A stretch of DNA of 64,000 nucleotides from a virus, in the IMG/VR virus record IMGVR_UViG_3300034073_004742, positions 1-64,000 of that record. One strand, 5' to 3'. Shown piece by piece: positions 34,569 to 43,527 of this stretch (position 1 is the first letter of the stretch; each line of letters begins with the position of its first letter). Made by a program: the position numbers and the translations under genes. The notes under the pieces are model-generated. The model saw nothing but the letters and a program-made list of their open reading frames with translations. It made no database searches and was not told where the DNA came from.

Positions 34569-34836
34569 CTTTTTTCTCCTCATTAACAACTGGTACGGTA
34601 TTGACAACTTCTGGTGTAATTTCTGTTTTAATATTTTTTCTACTATTAATATACTTATATAATATTACAAATTGACCACCAATGAGAATGCAACTTTCTA
34701 CAGCATGACTAACAACACTAATAAGTTCTTCTTTATTAGTATGATCATTAATGATACCGGTCAGATATAATCCACTAAAAATAAAACTAACGAGTGTAAA
34801 CCAGAACTCACTTGTGCGATAGCCGGGTTTAATCAT
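34492..34836 (-). CDS. Holin-like two-helix membrane protein
   Basis: A 114-residue protein with GYRTSEFWFTLVSFIFSGLY as the first helix, a second helix SCILIGGQFVILYKYI, then a very basic tail (KKPRTNTKRSRK). The GYxTSEFW start, two membrane helices and charged C-terminus are common among phage holins and holin-like proteins. A GGTGTATTGT element lies 29 bases upstream. A lysis role is plausible; no endolysin is recognised beside it apart from the peptidase. Confidence 0.5.
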   Translation of the reverse strand: MIKPGYRTSEFWFTLVSFIFSGLYLTGIINDHTNKEELISVVSHAVESCILIGGQFVILYKYINSRKNIKTEITPEVVNTVPVVNEEKKDDKPRKSRNTKKPRTNTKRSRKTNK

Positions 34837-34865
34837 AATTTATCTCCAAAAATAAATACTAAATA

Positions 34866-34875
34866 ACAATACACC
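34866..34875 (-). promoter_or_regulatory. Candidate phage promoter element (GGTGTATTGT)
   Basis: Minus-strand GGTGTATTGT, ending 29 bases before the holin-like gene start. It is a weaker match downstream of GGTGTAT than the others. It lies in a 180-base gap that otherwise holds only a glycosyltransferase remnant. Confidence 0.4.
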
Positions 34876-34898
34876 ATACTGATTTTTATTATTGTTTA

Positions 34899-35012
34899 TC
34901 AAATTTTACGGTTTTTAAAGCTTGATTGAATATATTTTGTTTTATATCGTAAAAATATTCCGTTGTAATTATCGTATGTTGCCATGCCAACTGTTAATAA
35001 TTTTTGACTCAT
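34899..35012 (-). pseudogene. Glycosyltransferase N-terminal remnant
   Basis: A 37-residue frame in the gap after the sulfotransferase-like gene begins MSQKLLTVGMATYDNYNGIF, which looks like the start of a GT2 enzyme. It then runs into unrelated sequence and stops. A shift of one base would continue a short helical stretch, but no catalytic part remains. I call it a remnant with modest confidence. Confidence 0.4.
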
Positions 35013-35016
35013 AAAA

Positions 35017-35493
35017 TTATTGATTCACCAATGACTCCCATAATTCAATATCTGTTGCATATATTTCACGAACTCTATTTTCTTGTTCTGGCGTTAAAAC
35101 GGGTTTATTTTCACTAGCATCCAAATGTGGCAATGGCACGGTAATTCCAAGCCAATCTGCACAGTCTTGTAGTTGCGTTTCAAATAAAAATGCTCTGTCA
35201 TAATTTGTAATATGGCAGAACTCACAACCGTATATTGGATTTTCTAATTGTTCTTCAACTGTTCTATTTCTATGAGCCACCATAGATCGAAATCTTTCAA
35301 TTGGATTTCTAACAATAACACATTTTTGACCATTGTCTTGGCTAATTGGATAAAAATAAGCAGGATGATAAGAGTCTGTTATTTCTATATCTGGATAAAA
35401 GGATTGTAACATAGCCATTGCTATTGAGTGCGATCCACTGCGAGGAATTAGAATTATACTATTTCCATTCGGGCTTGTTAATATGCTTGGCAT
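35017..35493 (-). CDS. Sulfotransferase-like protein
   Basis: A 158-residue protein with IILIPRSGSHSIAMAML (PAPS 5'-phosphosulfate loop) and CVIVRNPIERFRSM (3'-phosphate loop with the conserved RxPxxR pattern). It is compact compared with full sulfotransferases. It sits directly downstream of the Gly/Thr-rich protein gene, which could supply a glycosylated target. This is the third sulfotransferase-type gene in the window. Confidence 0.72.
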   Translation of the reverse strand: MPSILTSPNGNSIILIPRSGSHSIAMAMLQSFYPDIEITDSYHPAYFYPISQDNGQKCVIVRNPIERFRSMVAHRNRTVEEQLENPIYGCEFCHITNYDRAFLFETQLQDCADWLGITVPLPHLDASENKPVLTPEQENRVREIYATDIELWESLVNQ

Positions 35494-35495
35494 AA

Positions 35496-36899
35496 TTATG
35501 TAAAGTAAAGTATTACTGCTCCTGTTTCTCTAGTTTCATTTGTACCGTATCCATTACCGCCACCTATACCACCAGAAATAAATCCTCCTACTTTATTAAA
35601 ATAGCTACCAGCACCAAATACATTTGGATTACTAGGATTAATATTTTCTATATTTGTGGTTGGGTCTATTCCTAATAGATTTAATACGGCAAATAGACCA
35701 TCTACATCTGTTGCTTTAAATACTATATGTCCTCCAATATTTTGTGAGGTATTTCCACCAACCGCCCCCGCAGACCAAACTCCGTTACCCAAATATTGTG
35801 TTGATCCTCCTATAGCTCCACCGTCTCCGCCAGAAAATTCTCCACCGTTAAATTTGAGAGTTCCATTGCTTGCTCTACCGCCACCAAATCCAGTAATAGT
35901 CGTTCCATTATATGTTACTGTTGTATTATTACCGGGCGCATCAAAATTGGTATTACTAACAGCAGCACCAACTGTATAAGCTACAGAAGAGCCACTATTA
36001 ACATTCCAAGTTTTATATGCTGTTCCACCAGCGGATCTTTGATAATTTCCACCACTTCCAATAGCCCATGCTTTCATAGTGGTGGCACCAGTTGGTACTG
36101 TATATGAAGAACCCGTTGTTAGCACGACTGCCATTGGTGAAAATTGTGTCGCAGTGGTGGGTGTTGTCGTTGGTGTTGCTGTTGTTGTTGGGGTTGTTGT
36201 TGCTGTTGTTGGGGTTGTTGTTGGAGTTTCTGTTGGTGTTGTTGTGGGTGTTGTTGTGGTGGTTATGCTTGCTATTGATAATATCGCTGTAGCGGTGGGG
36301 TTCTGCCCATATGGACCTTCATCTTTCATCCAGCGAACGACAAGATGCTCGCCCTCAGTCACAGAGGCAGTGCCGGTCAGCGTACTACCACCAATGGCGC
36401 TATTAGATATCGCAGTGCCGCCAGAGATAGTGGAGCTGCTTGACCATTCATGCTGACTAGGTGTTCCAGCATGACGAAACAGTCTTGCTTCGCCCTGATA
36501 ACCGCTGCCAGAAAGCGATATAGACCATGATAACGTTCCAGTCTGGTTGACCAACAGCCATACGCGATGATCCTCGTCATCTGTTGCAGCATTTCCGCCC
36601 CCTACAGTGACCGTCATCGGACTGCCAGACGTTCCCTGACCAGACACGCTGTACTGATCTGGGAATGGATTTACGTTGTCAGCAGATGCCTTGTAATAAT
36701 TAGAAAATGATAAATTGTTTTGTGCTGCTGGAGTAGCCGTGGGCGTAAGAGTGGTCGTTGTGGTTGGAGTTGGTGTAGGCGCAATCGTTGTGGTTTGACT
36801 CGGAGTTGGTGTGGGCGTAATAGATTCCTCTGATTTTCTAACCTTGATAGATCCATTACTATTTAATGCTTTATTTAAATTAATTTTAAAAACAGTCAT
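35496..36899 (-). CDS. Mosaic surface protein: Pro/Thr linkers, GC-rich beta domain, Gly-rich C-terminal domain
   Basis: The 467-residue protein starts with a short basic segment and a Pro/Thr linker (to about residue 58). A beta-rich domain of about 140 residues follows (DQYSVSGQGTSG, VWLLVNQTGTLSW, LFRHAGTPSQ, GEHLVVRWMKDEG). A second Thr-rich linker ([11 protein letters not shown]) leads to a Gly-rich C-terminal domain with GSGGNYQRSAGGT, TITGFGGGRA and GAVGGNTSQN, as in phage tail-fibre tip or glycine-rich adhesin domains. The first domain is encoded by GC-rich DNA. A virion-associated adhesin is likely. Confidence 0.65.
   Translation of the reverse strand: MTVFKINLNKALNSNGSIKVRKSEESITPTPTPSQTTTIAPTPTPTTTTTLTPTATPAAQNNLSFSNYYKASADNVNPFPDQYSVSGQGTSGSPMTVTVGGGNAATDDEDHRVWLLVNQTGTLSWSISLSGSGYQGEARLFRHAGTPSQHEWSSSSTISGGTAISNSAIGGSTLTGTASVTEGEHLVVRWMKDEGPYGQNPTATAILSIASITTTTTPTTTPTETPTTTPTTATTTPTTTATPTTTPTTATQFSPMAVVLTTGSSYTVPTGATTMKAWAIGSGGNYQRSAGGTAYKTWNVNSGSSVAYTVGAAVSNTNFDAPGNNTTVTYNGTTITGFGGGRASNGTLKFNGGEFSGGDGGAIGGSTQYLGNGVWSAGAVGGNTSQNIGGHIVFKATDVDGLFAVLNLLGIDPTTNIENINPSNPNVFGAGSYFNKVGGFISGGIGGGNGYGTNETRETGAVILYFT
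36290..36680 (-). other. GC-rich patch, probably a transferred domain
   Basis: Within the mosaic protein gene this stretch has clearly higher GC than the Pro/Thr and Gly-rich segments beside it. It coincides exactly with the beta-rich domain between the two linkers. The match between a domain boundary and a composition boundary suggests it came from a different genome by recombination in the linkers. Confidence 0.5.
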
Positions 36900-36909
36900 A
36901 ATTTAAATC

Positions 36910-37113
36910 TTATAGAGTTCCTGAGCCTATTGTATAGTAGCGAATATCATCAAATCTTTCATCATATTTATTTTCTATATCAGTAATAACTGGTTTATTA
37001 TAAACGTTAGAGTTTTGATATTGAAAACTATTTGTAAAAGGAGAAGGAGATACTACAAGAGTGCCATGTTTGATAGCTTGATCACTTTTTGATAAACCAA
37101 TATCATTTGCCAT
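36910..37113 (-). CDS. Small hypothetical protein
   Basis: A 67-residue polar protein (MANDIGLSKSDQAIKHGTLV) with no recognised motif. It sits between a coiled-coil membrane protein and the mosaic surface protein gene, and could be a small structural or assembly factor. Confidence 0.45.
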   Translation of the reverse strand: MANDIGLSKSDQAIKHGTLVVSPSPFTNSFQYQNSNVYNKPVITDIENKYDERFDDIRYYTIGSGTL

Positions 37114-37114
37114 A

Positions 37115-37435
37115 TTATGCCCTTTCTATTCTTTCTTCTAATGCTTCTAGTGTTTTGCCTAGTGTGACTAATTGAATTTTGAGTTCGTTCATAACTTCTG
37201 TGTTTCGTTGTAATGCAGAGGCGAACGCTGCTTGGCTCTCTTTATTAGCTGCTAATCTTTCCATAATAAATTGACGATCTTGAGAATACGGACTTTGAGT
37301 TTCTATCATATGTAAAACATCATTTTTTGTGGCCATATTTTTTCCTACTGTTACCCAAAATCCCACAAGGGTCACAACTATTCCGAAACTTGTGGTAGCA
37401 ACTACTTGCCAAAAATCGATAATATTTTCATTCAT
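37115..37435 (-). CDS. Membrane-anchored coiled-coil protein
   Basis: A 106-residue protein with an N-terminal membrane helix (TTSFGIVVTLVGFWVTV) followed by a long amphipathic coiled coil to the end. The layout resembles XhlA/hemolysin-like or spanin-like phage proteins, but no specific motif is seen. A GGTGTATAAT element lies 38 bases upstream. Confidence 0.5.
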   Translation of the reverse strand: MNENIIDFWQVVATTSFGIVVTLVGFWVTVGKNMATKNDVLHMIETQSPYSQDRQFIMERLAANKESQAAFASALQRNTEVMNELKIQLVTLGKTLEALEERIERA

Positions 37436-37473
37436 AATATAATCTCTATAGTTATGATTAGTAAAATAATAAT

Positions 37474-37483
37474 ATTATACACC
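37474..37483 (-). promoter_or_regulatory. Candidate phage promoter element (GGTGTATAAT)
   Basis: Minus-strand GGTGTATAAT, the best form of the element, in the gap after the LecA-like gene and 38 bases before the start at 37435. TATAAT within it is a perfect bacterial -10 box, but no TTGACA-like box lies at the right distance. Confidence 0.55.
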
Positions 37484-37509
37484 AAAATAAACTTATTAAA
37501 TTTTATATA

Positions 37510-38814
37510 TTATGGCACAAAATTGTATTGCTGACCGGAATAATATTCTGTTTTAGATGGTGTGACTGTTGGCGTTGTTGTTGGAGTAGGTGTTTCTGAG
37601 GATGTTAACGAAATTGTGGGTGTTGGAGTTGGTGTTTCCGAAGATGTTGGAGTTGGTGTGGAGGTTGGTGTTTCTGAAGGTGTTAGGGTGGGGGTTGGTG
37701 TGGGAGTTGGTGTTTCCGAAGATGTTTGTGTAGGAGTTGGTGTTGCGGTCAATTCTATTGAAGAGCTAGGAGTCTGGGTCTGTGTCACAGAAGCTGTTGG
37801 AGTAGGGGTTAATGTGGATGTTAGTGTCGAAGTAAAAGTTGGAGTGTTTGTATTTGTTATTGATGGTGTTGGAGTTAATGTTTGAGTATTGCTTGGAGTC
37901 AATGTTGGTGTTGGAGTTGATGTTGGTTGTGATGTGGATGTTACTGTTGGGGTCTTTGTTTGGGTGGGCGTTTTTGTAGGAGTTCTTGTTTGTGTTGGTG
38001 TTTTTGTTGGTGTTTTTGTTGGTGTTCTGGTTGGCGTTTTTGTAGGTGTTCTGGTTGGATTCGGAGTTTTAGTGGGAGTTCGTGTTTGTGTTGGTGTTGG
38101 TGTGCTAGTTTTTGTTGGTGTTGGAGTAATAGTAGGTGTTAGAGTATTGGTAGGAGTATTTGTTGGAGTTGGAGTTGGTGTTTTTGATGGTAAAATAATA
38201 GGACTAGTACTACTACAATTAATAAATAAATTACTAATAATATTAACTAAATCACCATTTGTTTGTATCGGATCACTAGTATACAAAGGATTTGTCACAC
38301 CTTTTTTATATAGTTTTATTATGTGATAATTATTTTCTTTACTATTTTTACTAGTATTATAATTTTTGAAATCTAATGATAAATTACAAGAACAAGGCCG
38401 AATTATTTCGGCAGATGCGCAAAAATTGCCAATATTATCAAACCATGTTCCAGTATCAAAGATACCCAAATAAAGATATCCTGTTGTTGATGCTGTAAAT
38501 ATATGATTAGTTCCTATTGTAATACTATTATTTGTAGTAAAAGGTATTGTGCTACTATTTATATTAGATATAACACCAAAAGCAGTATTATAGTACAGTC
38601 CATTGAATCCATTTGCGTCGCTATTACAAAAAGTTCCATAATAACATGATACGCATCCTCTAACATTCACAGAAACTATATCTCCAGCATTTACAAACAA
38701 TGATGTGTTTTTTAAGGTTGAGCCATCATTATAGTTTAATCTGGTTTCATTATTATTACAAATTGTTTCAATAATATTAGAACAATTATTTTGTATATTA
38801 TTAGTATTATTCAT
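37510..38814 (-). CDS. LecA-like domain protein with long Pro/Thr stalk
   Basis: In the 434-residue protein the first 210 residues form a beta-rich head. [32 protein letters not shown] and WFDNIGNF recall the fold of PA-I/LecA galactose-binding lectins, though this is recognition by eye. The remaining 200 or so residues are almost pure Pro/Thr/Ser repeats ([13 protein letters not shown]), ending with a short YYSGQQYNF tail. No signal peptide is visible, so it is more likely a virion component than a secreted protein. Confidence 0.6.
   Translation of the reverse strand: MNNTNNIQNNCSNIIETICNNNETRLNYNDGSTLKNTSLFVNAGDIVSVNVRGCVSCYYGTFCNSDANGFNGLYYNTAFGVISNINSSTIPFTTNNSITIGTNHIFTASTTGYLYLGIFDTGTWFDNIGNFCASAEIIRPCSCNLSLDFKNYNTSKNSKENNYHIIKLYKKGVTNPLYTSDPIQTNGDLVNIISNLFINCSSTSPIILPSKTPTPTPTNTPTNTLTPTITPTPTKTSTPTPTQTRTPTKTPNPTRTPTKTPTRTPTKTPTKTPTQTRTPTKTPTQTKTPTVTSTSQPTSTPTPTLTPSNTQTLTPTPSITNTNTPTFTSTLTSTLTPTPTASVTQTQTPSSSIELTATPTPTQTSSETPTPTPTPTLTPSETPTSTPTPTSSETPTPTPTISLTSSETPTPTTTPTVTPSKTEYYSGQQYNFVP
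37560..38190 (-). repeat. Pro/Thr stalk repeats in the LecA-like gene
   Basis: About 630 bases encode imperfect [17 protein letters not shown] and SETPTPT units. The plus strand is a run of GGTGTT/GGAGTT hexamers. The block is one uninterrupted linker at the C-terminal side of the head domain. Confidence 0.85.
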
Positions 38815-38832
38815 AATGTATTACTTAAAATT

Positions 38833-41800
38833 TTATGTTGTAATTATTCTTTCTGTCCAAGAAATTCCACTATCAGTACTGGTATAAATATGTCCGACAT
38901 ATACAGTGGAAACTAGTTTGGTTCCATCGGCACTACTAGTAATACGATACCAGTTTCGATTATTTTCTCTCGCTATCCAAGACACCCCACTATCAATACT
39001 TGTATAAATTTGTCCATTTTCTACAACAGCAGCAAGTTTAGTTCCATCACTACTACTGGTTATATCTATCCATTGTCTTTGTCCTGATGCAAATCGTGCA
39101 ATCCAAGTTGCGCCACTATCGGAACTAGTATAAATATATCCATTATATACAGTTGCTGCTAATTTAGTTCCATCACTGCTGCTGGTTATAGCAGTCCAAG
39201 CATGAACCATATTAGAAATAGATCTGACTGTCCAATTTACTCCGCTATCAGAACTAGTGTAAATATCTCCATTATTAATTGATACTGCTAATTTTACACC
39301 ATCACTACTACTAGTAACTCTAATTAAACCAGCAGAAATTGTGGTTATTCTGTTCGTCCAATTAGCTCCACTATCAATACTAGTCGAGACTCCACCGCTA
39401 TTACTTGCAACTAGCTTAACCCCATTAGAATTACTAGCTATATCAATCCAAAATATATAATTATTATTTTTTAGTGTCCAATTGATTCCACTATCGGAAC
39501 TAGTATAAACATCACCATTACCTATAATTGCTACAAGATTATTTCCATCGTCACTACTAGCAATAGCTTTCCATTGTCGATTACTTTGTGTTGCTAGTCT
39601 TGCTATCCAGTTGGTCCCACTGTCACTACTTGTATAAATTTGTCCATTCCAAGCAACAGCAGCAAGTTTAGTTCCATCACTACTACTGGTAATATCGCTC
39701 CATGGTTTGCTATAGTTTGTTGGAGTAACTGTTGGCGTGACTGTTGGTGTAGTGTTTGGTGTTGTCGCGGGAGTAGATGTTAGCGTAATAGTTGGCGTTG
39801 GAGTAGTTGTTTGGGTTACTGTATTTGTGGGAGTAACTGTTGGTGTTACTGTTGGAGTAAGAGTATTAGTCTGGGTGGTTGTTGGTGTAACTGTGTTAGA
39901 TGGAGTAACTGTTGGAGACACTGTTGGTGTTGCCGTATTGGTAGGAGTAACTGTCGGTGTTACTGTGTTCGATGTAGTAACAGCTGGTGTTGCTGTAACT
40001 GTTGGCGTTGTCGTATTGGATGGAGTAACTGTTGGGGTTACAGTATTACTCGGAGTAACTGTTGGGGTTGCAGTATTACTCGGAGTAACTGTTGGGGTTG
40101 CAGTATTACTCGGAGTAACTGTTGGGGTCGCAGTATTACTCGGAGTAACTGTTGGAGTAACTGTGTTGGATGGAGACACCGTCGGCGTTACTGTTGGAGT
40201 AACTGTGTTAGATGGAGACACCGTTGGCGTTGCTGTTGGAGTAATACTACTTGTAGGAGTAACTGTCGAAGTGGCTGTTGGTGTGGTGGTTGGTGTTGTT
40301 GTTGGAGTAGATGTTGGCGTAATAGTTGGTGTTGGAGTAGGCTTGGGAGTATTTAGTATAATTTTAATAGATTGATTTTTAATATCACAATAATTATTTT
40401 TAATATGAGGATTATAAGAATTTATAGTTGGTTGAATATATGATTGATTATTACTAATAATTTTAATATGATTGCTACAAGAGATGTTATTGGATTGTAC
40501 AACGTGAGGATTAATATGATTAATAGTTGGTGGAGTATACAGCATATTATTTCCAATAATTTTTATAGAAGAGTTATTTGAACATTGTTTTTGATATGTT
40601 ATTGGTTCAACATAAGGATTGTCGCATCCGTAGCATCTAGACTCTTTTGTTGATGCTTTGATAGTGCTTCCATTGGAACTAGCACAATTACCATAAATTA
40701 TTATTTGATATTTATCAGTATAAAAATTAGTTATTTCAATAGGATCGAATGTGATATTTGTAGAATTAATAACGCAATTATTTTTTTCAACATATTCTTC
40801 TACACATATATAATAACAGCATTCTCCAACACAAGACGATGGAAGCGGCGTAGATGCTGGTGTTGGCGTTGGCGTGAGTGTGGGAGTTGCTGATGGTGGT
40901 GGTCGCGGACTTGGGGACGAAGATGGTAATGGCGGAGACGGTGGACTCGGAGGACTAGGTGGCGATGGTGGACTTGGTGGACTTGGTGGACTTGGAGGCG
41001 ATGGAGGACTTGGTGGGCTTGGAGGTGATGGAGGACTTGGTGGCGATGGTGGACTCGGTGGACTTGGAGGTGATGGTGGACTTGGTGGACTTGGTGGCGA
41101 CGGAGGACTTGGCGGCGATGGTGGACTTGGTGGCGAAGGCGGCGATGGTGGACTTGGTGGCGAAGGCGGCGATGGTGGACTTGGTGGCGAAGGCGGCGAC
41201 GGTGGACTTGGAGGCGATGGTGGACTTGGTGGACTTGGTGGACTTGGTGGACTTGGCGGCGAAGGCGGACTTGGTGGACTTGGTGGCGACGGAGGACTTG
41301 GCGGCGAAGGCGGACTTGGTGGACTTGGTGGCGAAGGCGGCGATGGTGGACTTGGCGGCGATGGTGGACTTGGCGGTGAAGGAGGACTTGGTGGCGAAGG
41401 CGGCGATGGTGGACTCGGTGGACTCGGAGGACTAGGTGGCGACGGAGGACCGGGTGGCGGTGGCGGTGGTGGCGGCGAACAACCCTCGCTACTACAAGAA
41501 GGACACTGAGGACAAGCAGATGCTCCGCCGCCTTCTTCTATACATTGACCACACGTTGGACTAGAAGGATTGGTATCGCAAAATAGAAATTTAGTACAGC
41601 ACGGATCTTGTTCTGGACAAGGATCCTCTGGTGTGCAGACTTTAACTAGGTTGTTCGGGCTGTTTGGGCAACAACGACTCTCAGGATTTACTCCATCAGT
41701 TTCTTGATTAAAAATTATATTACAATCGTTTTCATCTTTACCCATATAACAACTACCTTGTACTAATCCTGTAAAAACTCCATTCTGATCTGCACAAGCT

Positions 41801-41982
41801 TCAAAACTTGTAGTATAGAACGGAGCACCTTGACAAGTTCTAAGACCATTATTACAATCAACAATTTGCTCAACTGGACATTGTTGATCGCATGGTATCT
41901 GTGAAACTATTTTACAAGTGCCACATATACCTCCTTCATATTCTAAACTATTAATAGTATCTTGTAATTGTAATTTTTTCAT
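38833..41982 (-). CDS. Giant modular protein: Cys-rich head, Pro-Pro-Ser stalk, Pro/Thr stalk, seven-repeat Asp-box propeller
   Basis: The 1049 residues show a clear order. Residues 1-175 are Cys-rich ([23 protein letters not shown]). About 170 residues of PPSPPS repeat follow, then a second Cys-containing domain ([14 protein letters not shown]) and a segment with repeated SIKI(I/L)/HIKII units. A Pro/Thr stalk ([10 protein letters not shown]) leads to a C-terminal domain of seven repeats. Each repeat has an SSDGTKL strand and an Asp-box (SSDSGTNW-type), the pattern of a seven-bladed BNR/sialidase-like propeller. No enzymatic residues are evident, so binding to glycan or protein is likely. 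Confidence 0.7.
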   Translation of the reverse strand: MKKLQLQDTINSLEYEGGICGTCKIVSQIPCDQQCPVEQIVDCNNGLRTCQGAPFYTTSFEACADQNGVFTGLVQGSCYMGKDENDCNIIFNQETDGVNPESRCCPNSPNNLVKVCTPEDPCPEQDPCCTKFLFCDTNPSSPTCGQCIEEGGGASACPQCPSCSSEGCSPPPPPPPPGPPSPPSPPSPPSPPSPPSPPSPPSPPSPPSPPSPPSPPSPPSPPSPPSPPSPPSPPSPPSPPSPPSPPSPPSPPSPPSPPSPPSPPSPPSPPSPPSPPSPPSPPSPPSPPSPPSPPSPPSPPSPPSPPSPPSPPSPPSPPSPPSPPSPPSPPSPPSPPSPPSPPSPPSPPSPPLPSSSPSPRPPPSATPTLTPTPTPASTPLPSSCVGECCYYICVEEYVEKNNCVINSTNITFDPIEITNFYTDKYQIIIYGNCASSNGSTIKASTKESRCYGCDNPYVEPITYQKQCSNNSSIKIIGNNMLYTPPTINHINPHVVQSNNISCSNHIKIISNNQSYIQPTINSYNPHIKNNYCDIKNQSIKIILNTPKPTPTPTITPTSTPTTTPTTTPTATSTVTPTSSITPTATPTVSPSNTVTPTVTPTVSPSNTVTPTVTPSNTATPTVTPSNTATPTVTPSNTATPTVTPSNTVTPTVTPSNTTTPTVTATPAVTTSNTVTPTVTPTNTATPTVSPTVTPSNTVTPTTTQTNTLTPTVTPTVTPTNTVTQTTTPTPTITLTSTPATTPNTTPTVTPTVTPTNYSKPWSDITSSSDGTKLAAVAWNGQIYTSSDSGTNWIARLATQSNRQWKAIASSDDGNNLVAIIGNGDVYTSSDSGINWTLKNNNYIFWIDIASNSNGVKLVASNSGGVSTSIDSGANWTNRITTISAGLIRVTSSSDGVKLAVSINNGDIYTSSDSGVNWTVRSISNMVHAWTAITSSSDGTKLAATVYNGYIYTSSDSGATWIARFASGQRQWIDITSSSDGTKLAAVVENGQIYTSIDSGVSWIARENNRNWYRITSSADGTKLVSTVYVGHIYTSTDSGISWTERIITT
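40021..40140 (-). repeat. 30-base repeats in the Pro/Thr stalk
   Basis: Four near-identical 30-base units in tandem; the copies at 40051-40080 and 40081-40110 are identical. They lie within a longer Pro/Thr coding block (about 39720-40345). The unit is closely related to that at 30751-30840 in the permuted-domain gene, giving short homologous tracts about 9 kb apart in the same orientation. Confidence 0.85.
40930..41450 (-). repeat. Pro-Pro-Ser (PPSPPS) coding repeat
   Basis: About 520 bases built from 9-base units encode a continuous PPS repeat. On the plus strand it reads as GGTGGACTT and GGCGATGGT variants. The codons for each Ser and Pro differ between units, so the peptide is more regular than the DNA, which suggests selection on the protein. 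Confidence 0.9.
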
Positions 41983-42036
41983 TTTATTTTTTAAAAATAA
42001 GAATTCTTTTTAATTAACTGTGATAATATACAGTGA

Positions 42037-43497
42037 TTATGCTCCAGGAACATCAATACATATTCCATTTCTACAAATTTGTCGATCAGTACAGCAATTA
42101 CGTCCACAACAAGGATTATGATCTGGACCGGCGATAGGACACGCCATAAAATCACAACATACGTATTCACTTTTCTTTAGACATTGTAAATTAGCAATAT
42201 TAGTAATATCTCCACAACAAACTTCATTGTCTTCACAACAATTTGCGCTTCCACAACAAAATTTATTATCAGGACATATATGAGCCAACGGCGTACCAGC
42301 AAAACAACATTTGCTTCCTCTTTGCTGATAGCAACCACCACCCGGACAACAAGTTTCACCAGGATTGCAGCTTTCGATGTCCGATCCTCCTTTATCGGGA
42401 CAATTTTTACATACTCTTCTACATTTTCCATCTCCGCATACTTTTTCGCCTTGTTCGCAGCATCTAGGCTGTCCACTCCCATCTTTTCCGGCTCTACGCT
42501 CTGAACAACACTGGCCGGCATGCCATTTGTGTCCTTTAGCACAACATACTTCTGTATTGCGCTCGGGAGCAGGAAAACACCTTTCTCCTGCTTTTGTGTT
42601 GCAGTAAGAACCTGTATCGCAATTACATCGTATAAATCCTGGATATTCGCAAAATACATTATTACACACTGGATCCCATTGGGCAGTGCCTTTTTTTCCA
42701 GATTGTGGAGGGCATGTAAAACAAGTTGGACCCTGAGGTGTGTTCTTGCAGTCTTCCCTGACACAGCATTTTCCACCACAAGAAATCTCTCTATTACTAC
42801 AACACTGTTTTGTTCCATCATTTTTCTGTATAATTTTATCAGTCCTACAACATGTTCCATTAGATAAACATGAATGTGTAGCCATATTACACGGTTTTTT
42901 ATTACAGCATACAAATCCGTCCTTGAGCAATATTCCATTACAACATTGCTCTTCATCTACACAATTATCTTCGCAACATATTTGCCCACTATCAGTATCA
43001 CAGCCACATCGTTGCTCTCCACACGGTCCTGCGCAATTTGCATCAGCTTGAGTTGAGAATTCTTCATTATTTACTATAAATCTATCACATTTAGTTTTTA
43101 TAATTTTACCATCACAACATTCTTCGTCCAGAGCTAAAATCTTTCCGCCACAACAGGCTGTTGATAATACGCATTGTCCATTACAACAAGTTTTTATACT
43201 ATTAGTAGTATCACAACATGAGTCTCCGCAAGTTGTTAATGGAGGTTTTTGATCTTCACAAGTATGATATTCTGTTGTGCTCCACGATGTATAATGCACA
43301 CATTCTCCATACTTAATATCTCCATCATTGCAACTATCTCCTAAATTATCATTTGTGGAACAATAACAATTATCATCACAATCTTGCTCTAAAAACCACA
43401 TAGGTTTGGAAAAAATTTCATTTTGAACTTCTATACTAATATGTTCTAATGAAGGAATTCCACATCTCCACCAGCAAGAAGAATTACAATTATTCAT
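42037..43497 (-). CDS. Cys-rich repeat protein (granulin/EB-like)
   Basis: A 486-residue protein with very many Cys in CCxxxC arrangements: GDSCCDTTNSIKTCCNGQC, CCGGKIL, EECCDG, QICCEDNCVDEEQCCNG, and a closing NPCCGRNCCTDRQICRNGIC. Similar CC/C spacing is seen in granulins and small disulfide-rich repeats of secreted eukaryotic and planctomycete-like proteins. It has no signal peptide that I can see. Disulfide formation would need an oxidising setting such as the virion exterior. It follows the 931-residue Cys-rich gene and probably works with it. Confidence 0.6.
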   Translation of the reverse strand: MNNCNSSCWWRCGIPSLEHISIEVQNEIFSKPMWFLEQDCDDNCYCSTNDNLGDSCNDGDIKYGECVHYTSWSTTEYHTCEDQKPPLTTCGDSCCDTTNSIKTCCNGQCVLSTACCGGKILALDEECCDGKIIKTKCDRFIVNNEEFSTQADANCAGPCGEQRCGCDTDSGQICCEDNCVDEEQCCNGILLKDGFVCCNKKPCNMATHSCLSNGTCCRTDKIIQKNDGTKQCCSNREISCGGKCCVREDCKNTPQGPTCFTCPPQSGKKGTAQWDPVCNNVFCEYPGFIRCNCDTGSYCNTKAGERCFPAPERNTEVCCAKGHKWHAGQCCSERRAGKDGSGQPRCCEQGEKVCGDGKCRRVCKNCPDKGGSDIESCNPGETCCPGGGCYQQRGSKCCFAGTPLAHICPDNKFCCGSANCCEDNEVCCGDITNIANLQCLKKSEYVCCDFMACPIAGPDHNPCCGRNCCTDRQICRNGICIDVPGA

Positions 43498-43527
43498 TTT
43501 GATAATCCTTTGAAGTTTTATTTAAAT

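Noticed and set aside
40874-41509. Long plus-strand reading frame in the PPS repeat region
   Set aside because: It is the mirror of the minus-strand PPS repeat; the Gly/Asp repeat has no start context and no neighbouring plus-strand genes.
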